From Phycisphaerae bacterium (GTDB lineage: Bacteria; Planctomycetota; Phycisphaerae; Sedimentisphaerales; Anaerobacaceae), in the NCBI GenBank assembly GCA_030667885.1, contig DAOUVA010000021.1, positions 1 to 17,193 of the forward strand: a stretch of DNA of 17,193 bases, given 5' to 3'. A program made the translations under genes and the position numbers. How positions within the stretch are numbered: position 1 is the first letter of the stretch; every line of letters starts with the position of its first letter. Below, one piece after another: positions 1 to 7,598 of the stretch. The notes beneath the pieces were generated by a model that saw only the letters and a list, made by a program, of their open reading frames with translations, was not told where the DNA came from and ran no database searches.

Positions 1-1
1 C

Positions 2-487
2 ACCAAAGACGGTCAAACCATGGACTTTGAGATAAAGTTCCACGCATCCGAAGGCAAAGTGGTCCTTGGTGATACGAAGGAAGGCTCGATGGCGATTCGA
101 TTGACGCCAACTATGCGGCTCAAAGGGAAAGTCGGAAAAGGACATATTCTCAACAGTGAAGGTCACAAGGACGGGCAGACCTGGGGCAAGCGGGCGGCCT
201 GGTGCGATTATTACGGACCGGTGAAAGATAAAATCGTGGGCGTTGCCATTTTCGACCATCCCCAGAATCCGAAACATCCAACGTGGTGGCACGTTCGTGA
301 TTACGGACTGTTCGCGGCCAATCCGTTCGGACAGCATGACTTTGAGAGAAAGGAGCAAGGCGTAGGGAATATTACGATACCGGCAGGTGAAAGTCTGGCC
401 TTTAAGTATCGGTTCTATTTCCATAAAGGTGATACGAATCAGGCCGATGTGGCTAAACATTACAGCGAATATGCGTCAGGTAAATAA
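2..487 (+). CDS. DUF6807 (PmoA-like) family protein, C-terminal part
   Basis: The reading frame is open from the first complete codon at base 2, so the true start lies upstream and the ATG at 20 is probably internal. About 161 residues are visible. They resemble the C-terminal half of the DUF6807 family (often labelled 'methane oxygenase PmoA', a misleading name): a W-C-D-Y-Y-G segment, then GVAIFDHPQNPKHPTWWHVR and GLFAANPFG, and a final strand-rich stretch (AFKYRFYFHKG). I recognise these by memory of the family, not by search. No enzymatic activity is established for it. In planctomycetes such proteins commonly sit beside Gfo/Idh dehydrogenases and sugar isomerases, as here, so a role in carbohydrate degradation is inferred. 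The next gene starts 52 bases downstream, which fits one operon. Confidence 0.75.
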   Translation, partial: TKDGQTMDFEIKFHASEGKVVLGDTKEGSMAIRLTPTMRLKGKVGKGHILNSEGHKDGQTWGKRAAWCDYYGPVKDKIVGVAIFDHPQNPKHPTWWHVRDYGLFAANPFGQHDFERKEQGVGNITIPAGESLAFKYRFYFHKGDTNQADVAKHYSEYASGK

Positions 488-539
488 ACAGCAATAGATA
501 CCGGGCAAAAATCTTTCTAAGAAATATAGGAGAAACATT

Positions 540-2012
540 ATGAGTAAGTTAAATCGTCGAGATTTTATGAAAGGTACGATAGCCGCCGGAGCGATGATGG
601 CGTTAATAGGCCCTAATTCCCGTGTCCGCGGAGCGAATGACGATATTCGGCTCGCCACCGTCGGCGTCGGCTCACAGGGAAGCGGCCATACAAGAATCTT
701 CAGCGCGATTCCCGGCGTGCGTTATGCGGCAATTTGTGACGCCGACCAAAAACATGTTGACCAGCGAGTCAAGTACTTTGCTGACAAGGGCGTTAAGGTG
801 AACGGCTACACCGATGTGCGTGAGCTGCTCGAACGCAAGGACATCGACGCAATCACCTCCGCCACACCGAACCATTGGCATGCGCTTGTGACCATCTGGG
901 CCTGCCAGGCGGGCAAGGACGTCTATATCGAAAAGCCCGCCTCGCACGAAATATGGGAAGGCCGTAAGATGGTCGAGGCAGCCCACAAGTACGACCGCAT
1001 TGTCCAGGTCGGCATGCAGAAGCGCTCTTCCGAGGCCCATCCTGAGGCGTTTGAGTGGATACGTCAGGGGCATATCGGCAAGATGAAGTGGGTTCGCGGG
1101 TTCTGCTATAAGCGCCGTGGTCCCGGCAGCAATGGCATTGTCCATGGAACGAACGGCCCGAATCCTGTCCCGGAGAGTGTAGATTATAATAAGTGGTGTG
1201 GCCCGGCCGACATGATACCGCTGAATCGAACGGCTCTGCACTATGTATGGCATTGGGTTTGGAACACCGGCTGCGGCGATATTGGCAACCAGGGTCCCCA
1301 CGAGATGGACATTGCCCGCTGGGCGCTGGGCGACCCGGGGCTGCCGACACGCGCCTTCAGCATTGGCGGCCGGTTCGGCTGCGGTGAGACGGACGATGTT
1401 GGTGAAACAGCCAATACTCAGATCGCCTTCTTCGATTACAAGCCGGTGCCGCTGATCTTCGAAGTTCGCGGCCTGCCTCGCAAAAAGGGCGACAGGGCAA
1501 TGGATCATTACCGTGGCACACGCGTCGGTAACTGCGTGCAGTGTGAAGGCGGCTACTTCCCGTGTGATGACGGCGGCGGTTGGGTGTACGACAATGACGG
1601 CAAGAAGATCAAGCAATTCTCCGGTCGTGGCGGCGCCGGCCACCATGAGAACTTTATCAAGGCTGTACGCAGCCACAAAGTCAGCGACCTGAACGCCGAT
1701 ATCGAGGTCGGGCACCTCTCGGCCTCCTTATGTCACATGGCCAATATCTCCCACCGGATCGGCAAGAAAGCGACACCCGACGAGATCAAGGCCGCCATAG
1801 GCGACAACGCCAATATGATGGACTCATTTGACAGGATGCTCGAGCACCTGGCCGCCAACGAGGTGGACCTGGAGAAAGAGCCCATCACGATGGGCCCGAT
1901 GCTGACGATGAATCCGAGGACGGAGAGATTCGTTGGTGAATACAGCGATATGGCGAATATGTACCTCAAACGCAATTACCGTGAACCGTTTGTTGTACCG
2001 GATAAAGTCTAA
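540..2012 (+). CDS. Tat-exported Gfo/Idh/MocA family oxidoreductase
   Basis: A 490-residue NAD(P)-dependent dehydrogenase of the glucose-fructose oxidoreductase/inositol dehydrogenase family. The N-terminus carries a twin-arginine signal (NRRDFMKG at 5-12, then a short hydrophobic run AAGAMMALIG), so it is probably exported folded with its cofactor. The Rossmann glycine motif is G42-x-G44-x-x-G47. The family EKP motif is at 131-133, its Lys being the usual catalytic/cofactor residue. A G-D-x-G-x-Q-x-x-H-x-x-D motif at 246-257 (H254, D257) is typical of the planctomycete branch. The start is supported by AGGAGA at 528-533, six bases before the ATG. The stop overlaps the next gene's ATG by one base, so translation is probably coupled. 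The likely substrate is a sugar or glycoside oxidised at a ring hydroxyl, but which one cannot be read from sequence. The gene is noticeably richer in G+C than those downstream. Confidence 0.9.
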   Translation: MSKLNRRDFMKGTIAAGAMMALIGPNSRVRGANDDIRLATVGVGSQGSGHTRIFSAIPGVRYAAICDADQKHVDQRVKYFADKGVKVNGYTDVRELLERKDIDAITSATPNHWHALVTIWACQAGKDVYIEKPASHEIWEGRKMVEAAHKYDRIVQVGMQKRSSEAHPEAFEWIRQGHIGKMKWVRGFCYKRRGPGSNGIVHGTNGPNPVPESVDYNKWCGPADMIPLNRTALHYVWHWVWNTGCGDIGNQGPHEMDIARWALGDPGLPTRAFSIGGRFGCGETDDVGETANTQIAFFDYKPVPLIFEVRGLPRKKGDRAMDHYRGTRVGNCVQCEGGYFPCDDGGGWVYDNDGKKIKQFSGRGGAGHHENFIKAVRSHKVSDLNADIEVGHLSASLCHMANISHRIGKKATPDEIKAAIGDNANMMDSFDRMLEHLAANEVDLEKEPITMGPMLTMNPRTERFVGEYSDMANMYLKRNYREPFVVPDKV

Positions 2013-2824
2013 TGAAGTATGCACTTTGTAATGAGATGTTTGAAGATCGGCCGATGGCCGAGGTTTGTTCAACCGCAAAGCGGTTAGGGTATGATGGTAT
2101 TGAGATAGCACCCTTTACCTTAGCGGCTTCGGCAGAGGATATTGGTCCTGAGCAGCGGAAGGAAGTCCGGCAGGTTATCGCTGATAACGGTCTTGAGACT
2201 GTGGGGCTGCACTGGCTTTTTGCCGGGCCTTCCGGTCTGCATATGACCACTACTGATGATAAAATCTGGGGCAGGACAAGGGATTACTTGTCCTGCCTCC
2301 TTGATTTATGCAGCGACCTTGGCGGCAAGGTGTTGGTGCTCGGCTCGCCGAAGCAGCGAAGCCTTGTGGCCGGACAAACCAGGGAAGGTGCGTGGAAAAG
2401 AGCTGTGGAATTGCTCAGCAGCGTTCTGGATAAAGCCGGTGAGCTGGGTCTTAACATTTGTCTTGAACCGCTTTCGACTAATGAAACCGATTTTATCAAC
2501 ACAGTCGCCGAAGGGATGCAGATGGTTCGCGAGATAAATCATCCGAACATGAAGATTCATCTCGACGTCAAGGCGATGTGCTCGGAAGAAACAGCTGCCC
2601 CTGATGTTATCCGTTCAGTCCAGGCCGCCGATATCGGCCACTTTCATGTCAATGATGCCAATCTTTACGGGCCCGGTATGGGGGATGTGGACTACGGTCC
2701 CATAGCGGAAGCGATAAAAGACGTCGGGTGGGACAAGTGGCTCAGCGTTGAGGTGTTTAAATACGACCCCGACCCGGAAACGATTGCCCGCAAGAGCATC
2801 GAATACCTTCGGTCTTATTTTTAG
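2012..2824 (+). CDS. Sugar phosphate isomerase/epimerase-like TIM barrel protein
   Basis: A 270-residue xylose-isomerase-like TIM barrel (AP endonuclease 2 superfamily). The pattern of putative divalent-metal ligands is visible: E152 (CLEPLS), D185 (IHLDVKAM), H210 or H212 (GHFHVNDAN) and E247 (LSVEVF). This is the arrangement used by hydroxypyruvate isomerase, ketose 3-epimerases and related enzymes. There is no signal peptide, so it should act in the cytoplasm while its neighbour is exported. The ATG lies within the stop of the Gfo/Idh gene (TAATG), which implies translational coupling and a shared pathway. A plausible job is isomerising or epimerising the keto-sugar released by the neighbouring oxidation. 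Substrate and exact reaction are unknown. It could also be a dehydratase or lyase of the same fold. Confidence 0.82.
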   Translation: MKYALCNEMFEDRPMAEVCSTAKRLGYDGIEIAPFTLAASAEDIGPEQRKEVRQVIADNGLETVGLHWLFAGPSGLHMTTTDDKIWGRTRDYLSCLLDLCSDLGGKVLVLGSPKQRSLVAGQTREGAWKRAVELLSSVLDKAGELGLNICLEPLSTNETDFINTVAEGMQMVREINHPNMKIHLDVKAMCSEETAAPDVIRSVQAADIGHFHVNDANLYGPGMGDVDYGPIAEAIKDVGWDKWLSVEVFKYDPDPETIARKSIEYLRSYF

Positions 2825-2877
2825 ATCGCGAAGAATACCGGGATAAGAATGAGGGGGGAAAGAAGCCGGATTACTTT

Positions 2878-3159
2878 TTATTTTTTATTCTTTGGGGCGT
2901 TCAGCCAATCCTGGAGATTTTTGGCTAAAATTTCCACATCTCCCTTTTGCATAATATGGTTGATGATTGTCGGCGAGACTTTCAGCTTTACCATTGCTTT
3001 GTGGGCCCTTTCCCATAGCCGGTCTTTCTTGGCTTTGGTATCAGCTAAGTACAGTTCGGTTACAAGCTCACCGAGTTTGCCGAGCATTATTGTATCAAGG
3101 TTGTTGTAATAACCTGAAATCACGCCTTTTTGGTATTGTGAGTAGTCATTTTTAGCCAT
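2878..3159 (-). CDS. Conserved-looking small protein of unknown function
   Basis: A 93-residue, lysine-rich, cysteine-free protein. It is predicted mostly helical and has no signal peptide or membrane segment. Notable stretches are YQKGVISGYYNNLDTIML, LGELVTELYLADTKAKKDRLW and the C-terminal NLQDWLNAPKNKK. I believe similar proteins (a YY-x-N-x-D-x-I start followed by LxELVTxLYLA) occur in planctomycetes, but I cannot confirm this and know of no function. It is judged a real gene because AGAAGG (bases 3165-3170) sits five bases before the ATG, a promoter with a 17-base spacer lies just upstream, and its amino-acid composition is protein-like. It stands alone, convergent with the isomerase gene (53 bases between stops) and divergent from the LptD-like gene. 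Confidence 0.7.
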   Translation of the reverse strand: MAKNDYSQYQKGVISGYYNNLDTIMLGKLGELVTELYLADTKAKKDRLWERAHKAMVKLKVSPTIINHIMQKGDVEILAKNLQDWLNAPKNKK

Positions 3160-3164
3160 ATTAG

Positions 3165-3170
3165 CCTTCT
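3165..3170 (-). promoter_or_regulatory. Ribosome binding site of the 93-residue gene
   Basis: On the minus strand this reads AGAAGG, five bases before the ATG at 3159. It is what separates this gene from the overlapping plus-strand ORF, which has no comparable site. Confidence 0.6.
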
Positions 3171-3198
3171 GAAAGATTTTTTGTTATTTTTGAGTGCT

Positions 3199-3227
3199 TT
3201 TTTACAGGAAAGTTTCAGATAAATCAA
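3199..3227 (-). promoter_or_regulatory. Putative sigma70-type promoter for the 93-residue gene
   Basis: On the minus strand TTGATT (3222-3227) is followed after exactly 17 bases by TAAAAA (3199-3204), each matching four of six consensus positions. The start of transcription would fall near 3192, leaving a leader of about 30 bases that includes the ribosome site. The AT-rich setting raises the chance of a random match. Confidence 0.4.
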
Positions 3228-3280
3228 GTTATGGGTAATTATTAAGAGCGATTTTTACTGGCTTTGTCAAAATAACCGGC

Positions 3281-3286
3281 TATAAT
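3281..3286 (+). promoter_or_regulatory. Perfect -10 hexamer upstream of the LptD-like gene
   Basis: TATAAT lies about 93 bases before the LptD-like ATG, in the divergent intergenic region. No good -35 is found at normal spacing: TTGTCA at 3264-3269 is only 11 bases away. Transcription would therefore need an activator or a non-standard recognition element. This is a candidate only. Confidence 0.3.
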
Positions 3287-3319
3287 CTGCGGAAACGTTT
3301 TGGCGGTGAGCTAAGTTGT

Positions 3320-3340
3320 AAGGCGGCTTTGGTGCGCCTT
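3320..3340 (+). promoter_or_regulatory. Leader hairpin upstream of the LptD-like gene
   Basis: AAGGCG (3320-3325) and CGCCTT (3335-3340) can form a perfect six-base-pair stem with a nine-base loop in the untranslated leader, 39 bases before the ATG. No U-run follows, so it is not an intrinsic terminator. It may affect mRNA stability or may be chance. Confidence 0.25.
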
Positions 3341-3378
3341 TAAGTAAACTGTCTGTCGCGTAAATTCTAAAATGGGAT

Positions 3379-6300
3379 ATGAGAATTGGTATGCGAAACA
3401 GAACGCTGTTTATTTTATTTTTTTTAATTTTGCTGTCTGGTCCGGCTTTCTCTGCCATGGATAGTGGTGCCGAACAGGTACCAGATGCAACCGCCTTTGT
3501 CGGTCAGGATTTGCACATGGATGGGCGGGCCGTTGTGAGCCATCAGTTGAGCACGGGCGAGCATATTCTTGTTTTCCGTGAAGGATTTTCGATGTCGATT
3601 GGGGCTAATCAGTTTTCCAGTGAGAATGCCGTTGTATGGCTGATTCCACGTTCTGCAGTGCCTGTTGAAAGCACAGTCCCGGAAAAACTCAAAGTCGGCG
3701 ACAGGTCTCGTATCGGTTATAAGGCAATGGTTTATCTGCAGGGTGGCGTATCGGCAGAAAAAGCTAAAGGCGCCAGGATGACCAGTCTGACTGGGACGGT
3801 GATTGAGCCGGGCCGGGTGATGGCGGTTCAGGCTGGTGTAAGCGGAGAGGTCTTTGTAACGGCGGACAAAAGAAGGACAGCCGACCCTCGCGGATTAGCA
3901 CTTTACTCAGAGGCCTTTTCTGGATTGCGGAAAGTCGGGTTTTGGCCGAAGAGTGCTGAAGCCCAGCCGCAGGAGATTGAGTTTATTGAAGAACCGGTGG
4001 CCGCTGGCATCAAACCGGAAGATAAAGAGCTAAAATTCAGATATCCGCTTCACTATTCGGGCGTTGGAGAGGTTGTTCCGAAAATAGAATGGGACGGCTC
4101 TGCAAGGACTGGGACGATAATAGGCAGGATATATCTGTGGCAAAAGAAGGATGAAAAAGGCGGCCTGTTGGAGTTTATGGCTGACAATGTGGTTATGTTC
4201 CGTTCCCCTCTGGCTCCTGACGGAAAAGAGAAACGAACAGGCGATGAAGGTATTTTGGGCGGTGGCGACGTAAAAGCGATTTATTTGTCCGGCGATGTTT
4301 TGATGACCGAAGGGCCGCGGACTATTCGGGCCGAAGAAATATACTACGACTTCGAGGCAAAAAAAGCTCTTGCCGTAAAAGCCGTCATGAGAAATTTCGA
4401 TGAGACCGACGGGATTCCGATTTATATCAGGGCGGCGAAGTTAAGACAGTTGGCCGAGAATAAATTTGGGGCCGAAAATATAACTTTGACTACGAGTGAA
4501 TTTTATGTGCCTCAGCTTTCGTTTAACGCTTCGAAAGTGATTATAACCGATACGACGAGTCTTGAGGCTCAGCAGGGTGAAGTTCCCAAGAGCAGTTTTG
4601 ATGCCCAGATGAATGATGTACGTCTAAAGTTATATGATAAAACAATTTTCTATTGGCCTTTGATGCGCAGTAATCTGCAAAGGCCTGATACTCCGCTTAA
4701 AACTGCGCGCGTTGGCAATGACAATACGTGGGGGACTCAGGTTGAGACGCAGTGGTACCTGGCCCGGCTTTTAGGGCTCCAAGAGCCGGAGGGTACGGAA
4801 AGCACTCTTTCGCTGGATTATTACAGCAAGCGTGGTTTTGGCAGCGGAATCGAGGTCGATTATGCGAAAGAGGAATATTTCGGAAGGATTTTAGGCTATA
4901 TAATTAACGACAGAGGCCAGGACCGGCTTGGCAGAAACGCCAGCCGGAAACATCTTGAGCCGGAAAGAGATTTACGAGGACGGTTCAGTTGGCGGCACAG
5001 GCAGTTTCTCCCCTTTGACTGGCAGCTTACCACCGAGATTAGTTATATATCTGATGAGCATTTTCTTGAGAGTTTTCATCGCGGCGAGTTTAATGTAGGT
5101 AAAGATCAGGAAACGCTCATTCACATGAAGCGCATCGAGGACAACTGGGGTCTTGCCCTTTTGAGCAAAGTGCGGATCAACGATTTTGTCGATGAGCTTG
5201 AAGAATTACCCAGTGCCGAGTTTCACTGGACGGGTCAGTCGCTTCTCGACGATAGCCTGACGTTCTACAGCGACACTCAGGTAGGCCGATTTCGTGAGCG
5301 TTACTCAGAGAGCGCACCGGGCGGTCCGCAGCAGTTTTTTTCCTTCATAACAACAAGAAACGAGCTTGATATGCCTTTGATGTTTGGCACGTCGAAGGTT
5401 GTACCTTTTGTGGCAGGGACGGCGGCGTATGAAGACGGGCTGGGTTTTTACCGTGAGCTTGATGGCGGTACCGGACAAAGGGAAGATGAAGTTTGGTTTG
5501 GAGAGGCCGGTGTCCGTGTGTCCTCGCAGCCATATTGGAAGATTTTCCCCGGTATAAAATCGGAAATATGGGACTTAAATCAGCTAAGGCATATTGCCAG
5601 GCCGTATTTGACGGCTGTGGCTTACACTGAAACAGACTCCGTTATCGAACAACGTGATACATTAAGCGTAGGTATCTCACAGAGGCTGCAGACTAAAAGA
5701 GGCTCTGGTGATAAGATGCGAACTGTTGACTGGATGTGGCTGGATATGAACGTTACATGGGTTAATGATTCTGATGATGACGCAGGAGCAACAGGAGCGG
5801 ACAAGTTCATCTGGAACAAGCCGTTTATTCCGCTGCTGAACAGATTCAACACAAGGTTGAACCCACGAGACAGGTACGATAGGCGTAACGGTGGTATATT
5901 CGGACCGAGACGCAATTATTTCGGTGCCGACTATATGTGGCGTCTGAGTGATACCACTGCGGTCCTCTCTGATATGAATTTTGATATACAAAGTGGTGTG
6001 GTACAGCAATATAATGTTGGTTTTTCGCACATGCGCTGGCCTGATTTGAGTTATTATATAGGCAGCAGGTATTTAAGACGGCTTGACAATGGGTACGGTG
6101 AATATGGCTCTAATGCGTTTACTTTTGCCACTACGTACGTGCTCGACCCGCGATACACCCTTGTTTATTCAGGGCAGCTTGATTTTGACTATGGAAAGAC
6201 TGTACGGAGTGATTTAACACTTGTAAGGCAGTATCACAGGATATACTGTGGTATTACATATAGCGCCGATGCCTCTTTAGACAGACAGGCGATAGTATTT

Positions 6301-6381
6301 AGTATCTGGCCTCAGGGAGTGCCGGATTTAGCGATTGGCTCGGGAAGATATATGGGAACGAGCGGTTCGACTGAGTACTAA
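3379..6381 (+). CDS. lptD: LptD/OstA-like outer-membrane LPS assembly protein
   Basis: A 1000-residue exported protein. The N-terminus is a Sec signal peptide (RNRTLFILFFLILLSGPAFSA, cleavage near residue 26). About residues 30-210 form an extra beta-rich region. Residues about 215-420 contain OstA-like beta-jellyroll segments (GGGDVKAIYLSGDVLMTEGPRTIRAEEIYYD near 295-325). From about 420 onward comes a long run of amphipathic strands typical of the LptD barrel, with a conserved-looking LRHIARPYL at 736-744. In Proteobacteria LptD inserts lipopolysaccharide into the outer leaflet together with LptE. The protein has only one cysteine (C957), so the disulfides of E. coli LptD are absent. It ends in EY, not the usual terminal Phe. 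The ATG at 3391 is an alternative start giving a tighter signal peptide, and neither start has a strong ribosome site. The family call is by pattern and the substrate is inferred. Confidence 0.75.
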   Translation: MRIGMRNRTLFILFFLILLSGPAFSAMDSGAEQVPDATAFVGQDLHMDGRAVVSHQLSTGEHILVFREGFSMSIGANQFSSENAVVWLIPRSAVPVESTVPEKLKVGDRSRIGYKAMVYLQGGVSAEKAKGARMTSLTGTVIEPGRVMAVQAGVSGEVFVTADKRRTADPRGLALYSEAFSGLRKVGFWPKSAEAQPQEIEFIEEPVAAGIKPEDKELKFRYPLHYSGVGEVVPKIEWDGSARTGTIIGRIYLWQKKDEKGGLLEFMADNVVMFRSPLAPDGKEKRTGDEGILGGGDVKAIYLSGDVLMTEGPRTIRAEEIYYDFEAKKALAVKAVMRNFDETDGIPIYIRAAKLRQLAENKFGAENITLTTSEFYVPQLSFNASKVIITDTTSLEAQQGEVPKSSFDAQMNDVRLKLYDKTIFYWPLMRSNLQRPDTPLKTARVGNDNTWGTQVETQWYLARLLGLQEPEGTESTLSLDYYSKRGFGSGIEVDYAKEEYFGRILGYIINDRGQDRLGRNASRKHLEPERDLRGRFSWRHRQFLPFDWQLTTEISYISDEHFLESFHRGEFNVGKDQETLIHMKRIEDNWGLALLSKVRINDFVDELEELPSAEFHWTGQSLLDDSLTFYSDTQVGRFRERYSESAPGGPQQFFSFITTRNELDMPLMFGTSKVVPFVAGTAAYEDGLGFYRELDGGTGQREDEVWFGEAGVRVSSQPYWKIFPGIKSEIWDLNQLRHIARPYLTAVAYTETDSVIEQRDTLSVGISQRLQTKRGSGDKMRTVDWMWLDMNVTWVNDSDDDAGATGADKFIWNKPFIPLLNRFNTRLNPRDRYDRRNGGIFGPRRNYFGADYMWRLSDTTAVLSDMNFDIQSGVVQQYNVGFSHMRWPDLSYYIGSRYLRRLDNGYGEYGSNAFTFATTYVLDPRYTLVYSGQLDFDYGKTVRSDLTLVRQYHRIYCGITYSADASLDRQAIVFSIWPQGVPDLAIGSGRYMGTSGSTEY

Positions 6382-6465
6382 TTATTATTGATTCGGCCCG
6401 TGTTAATGTCCGATATTGGATATTTATGAGTGTATAGAATGTTTGGTTAAATAATTTTTTAGCCC

Positions 6466-6474
6466 TGAGATAAT
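6466..6474 (+). promoter_or_regulatory. Extended -10 promoter candidate for the aldolase gene
   Basis: TGAGATAAT combines the TGn extension with GATAAT (five of six -10 positions). The nearest -35-like sequence, TTAAAT at 6447-6452, is weak, as expected for extended -10 promoters. Transcription would begin near 6481, just before the strong ribosome site AAGGAGA at 6487-6493. It would give the aldolase its own transcription start separate from the LptD-like gene. Confidence 0.35.
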
Positions 6475-6498
6475 ATTGATGGATTTAAGGAGAATACA

Positions 6499-7449
6499 AT
6501 GGCATTAGTTAATACCAAAAAGATGTTCGAGATGGCTTACAAGAACGGATATGCAGTTGGTGCGTTCAACGTGAATAATATGGAAATCACGCAGGGTATT
6601 ATTGAAGCTATTGCGGAAGAAAAGGCCCCGCTCATCCTGCAGGTTTCGAGAGGCGCACGCGAATATGCAAAGAATAGCTATCTCAAGGCGATTATTAATG
6701 TGGTGGTGGAGGAAAATCCGGATATTCCTATCGCGATTAACCTTGACCACGGTGATACATTTGAGACGTGCAAACAATTTGTCGATGATGGTTTTACGTC
6801 GGTGATGATAGATGCCTCGAACAAGCCGTTTGAGGAAAACATTGCAATTACGAAAAAGGTGGTTGAGTACGCTCATGCCCGGGATGTCGTTGTCGAAGCC
6901 GAGTTAGGCCAGTTGGGCGGCATTGAGGAAGACGTCGTTGGTGTCTCTGAAGATGATATAAGCAAACACATGGCTGACCCGAATCAAGTTGAAGAATTTG
7001 TCGAAAAATCAGGAGTGGATTCCCTGGCAGTAGCCATAGGTACCAGCCATGGTGCCTTCAAGTTTAAGAAGGAGCCGAAGCTGGCTTTTGATGTGATACA
7101 GGAAATATCAGAGAAGCTGCCCGGCTTTCCGCTGGTTATGCATGGCTCCAGCAGTGTGCTCAAGGAGTTCAAAGACCTTATCAATAAGTACGGCGGGGAT
7201 ATGCCGAACGCGATGGGCGTGCCTGAGGAGGCTGTCAGCAAGGCGGCAAAGATGGCAATCTGCAAGGTGAACATTGATACGGATCTGAGAATGGCTCTGA
7301 CTGCGAAGATTAGGCAGGTATTTGCAGAAAAACCAGGCGAATTTGACCCGCGTAAGTATCTGGGACCAGGCAGAGCGGCTATTAAGGAGATGGTCAAGCA
7401 TAAGCTGCACGTTTTGGGCTGCGCCGGAAAAGCGGCCGAATGTGCATAG
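6499..7449 (+). CDS. fba: Fructose-bisphosphate aldolase, class II
   Basis: A 316-residue zinc-dependent aldolase that cleaves fructose 1,6-bisphosphate to dihydroxyacetone phosphate and glyceraldehyde 3-phosphate in glycolysis, and runs in reverse in gluconeogenesis. Signature residues are in place: LDHGD at 82-86 with proton-transfer D83 and zinc ligand H84, E135 in AELGQLGG, zinc ligands H184 (GTSHG) and H215 (MHGSSS), and the phosphate-binding NIDTD at 258-262. Length and the ELGxLGG block fit the shorter fba/tagatose-bisphosphate type (class IIB). Tagatose-bisphosphate aldolase is the main alternative, but no tagatose genes are nearby. The ATG is preceded by AAGGAGA, the strongest ribosome site in the window, suggesting high expression. 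It is cytoplasmic and has no obvious pathway partner beside it. Confidence 0.95.
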   Translation: MALVNTKKMFEMAYKNGYAVGAFNVNNMEITQGIIEAIAEEKAPLILQVSRGAREYAKNSYLKAIINVVVEENPDIPIAINLDHGDTFETCKQFVDDGFTSVMIDASNKPFEENIAITKKVVEYAHARDVVVEAELGQLGGIEEDVVGVSEDDISKHMADPNQVEEFVEKSGVDSLAVAIGTSHGAFKFKKEPKLAFDVIQEISEKLPGFPLVMHGSSSVLKEFKDLINKYGGDMPNAMGVPEEAVSKAAKMAICKVNIDTDLRMALTAKIRQVFAEKPGEFDPRKYLGPGRAAIKEMVKHKLHVLGCAGKAAECA

Positions 7450-7598
7450 AGTGTCTGGGCTTCCTGCTGATTGGCTTTCTGCAAAGCAAAGAAGCATAGG
7501 ATGATTGATATTTTAAAAGTGGAATTCAGGAATTTGAAAAACGGAAATAGAAAATGGCCTACTTATTTTCACGAAGTTCAAGAAACGGGGTTTTTGGG

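Noticed and set aside
672..1715. A 347-codon open frame antisense to the Gfo/Idh gene
   Set aside because: Long antisense frames arise in G+C-rich coding DNA. The translation has no recognisable motif, and the sense strand encodes a clear dehydrogenase.
2825..2877. A terminator between the convergent isomerase and orphan genes
   Set aside because: Only a four-base CCGG pair with a long loop can be drawn, and no hairpin plus U-run is present.
2849..3109. An 86-codon plus-strand ORF opposite the 93-residue gene
   Set aside because: Its Phe/Ser/Leu-rich translation is a typical shadow. The minus-strand gene has the ribosome site, promoter and protein-like composition.
7450..7553. Terminator or promoter between the aldolase and protease genes
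   Set aside because: Only a five-base-pair hairpin (GCTTT with AAAGC) and a TTGATA without a matching -10 are seen. Neither is convincing.
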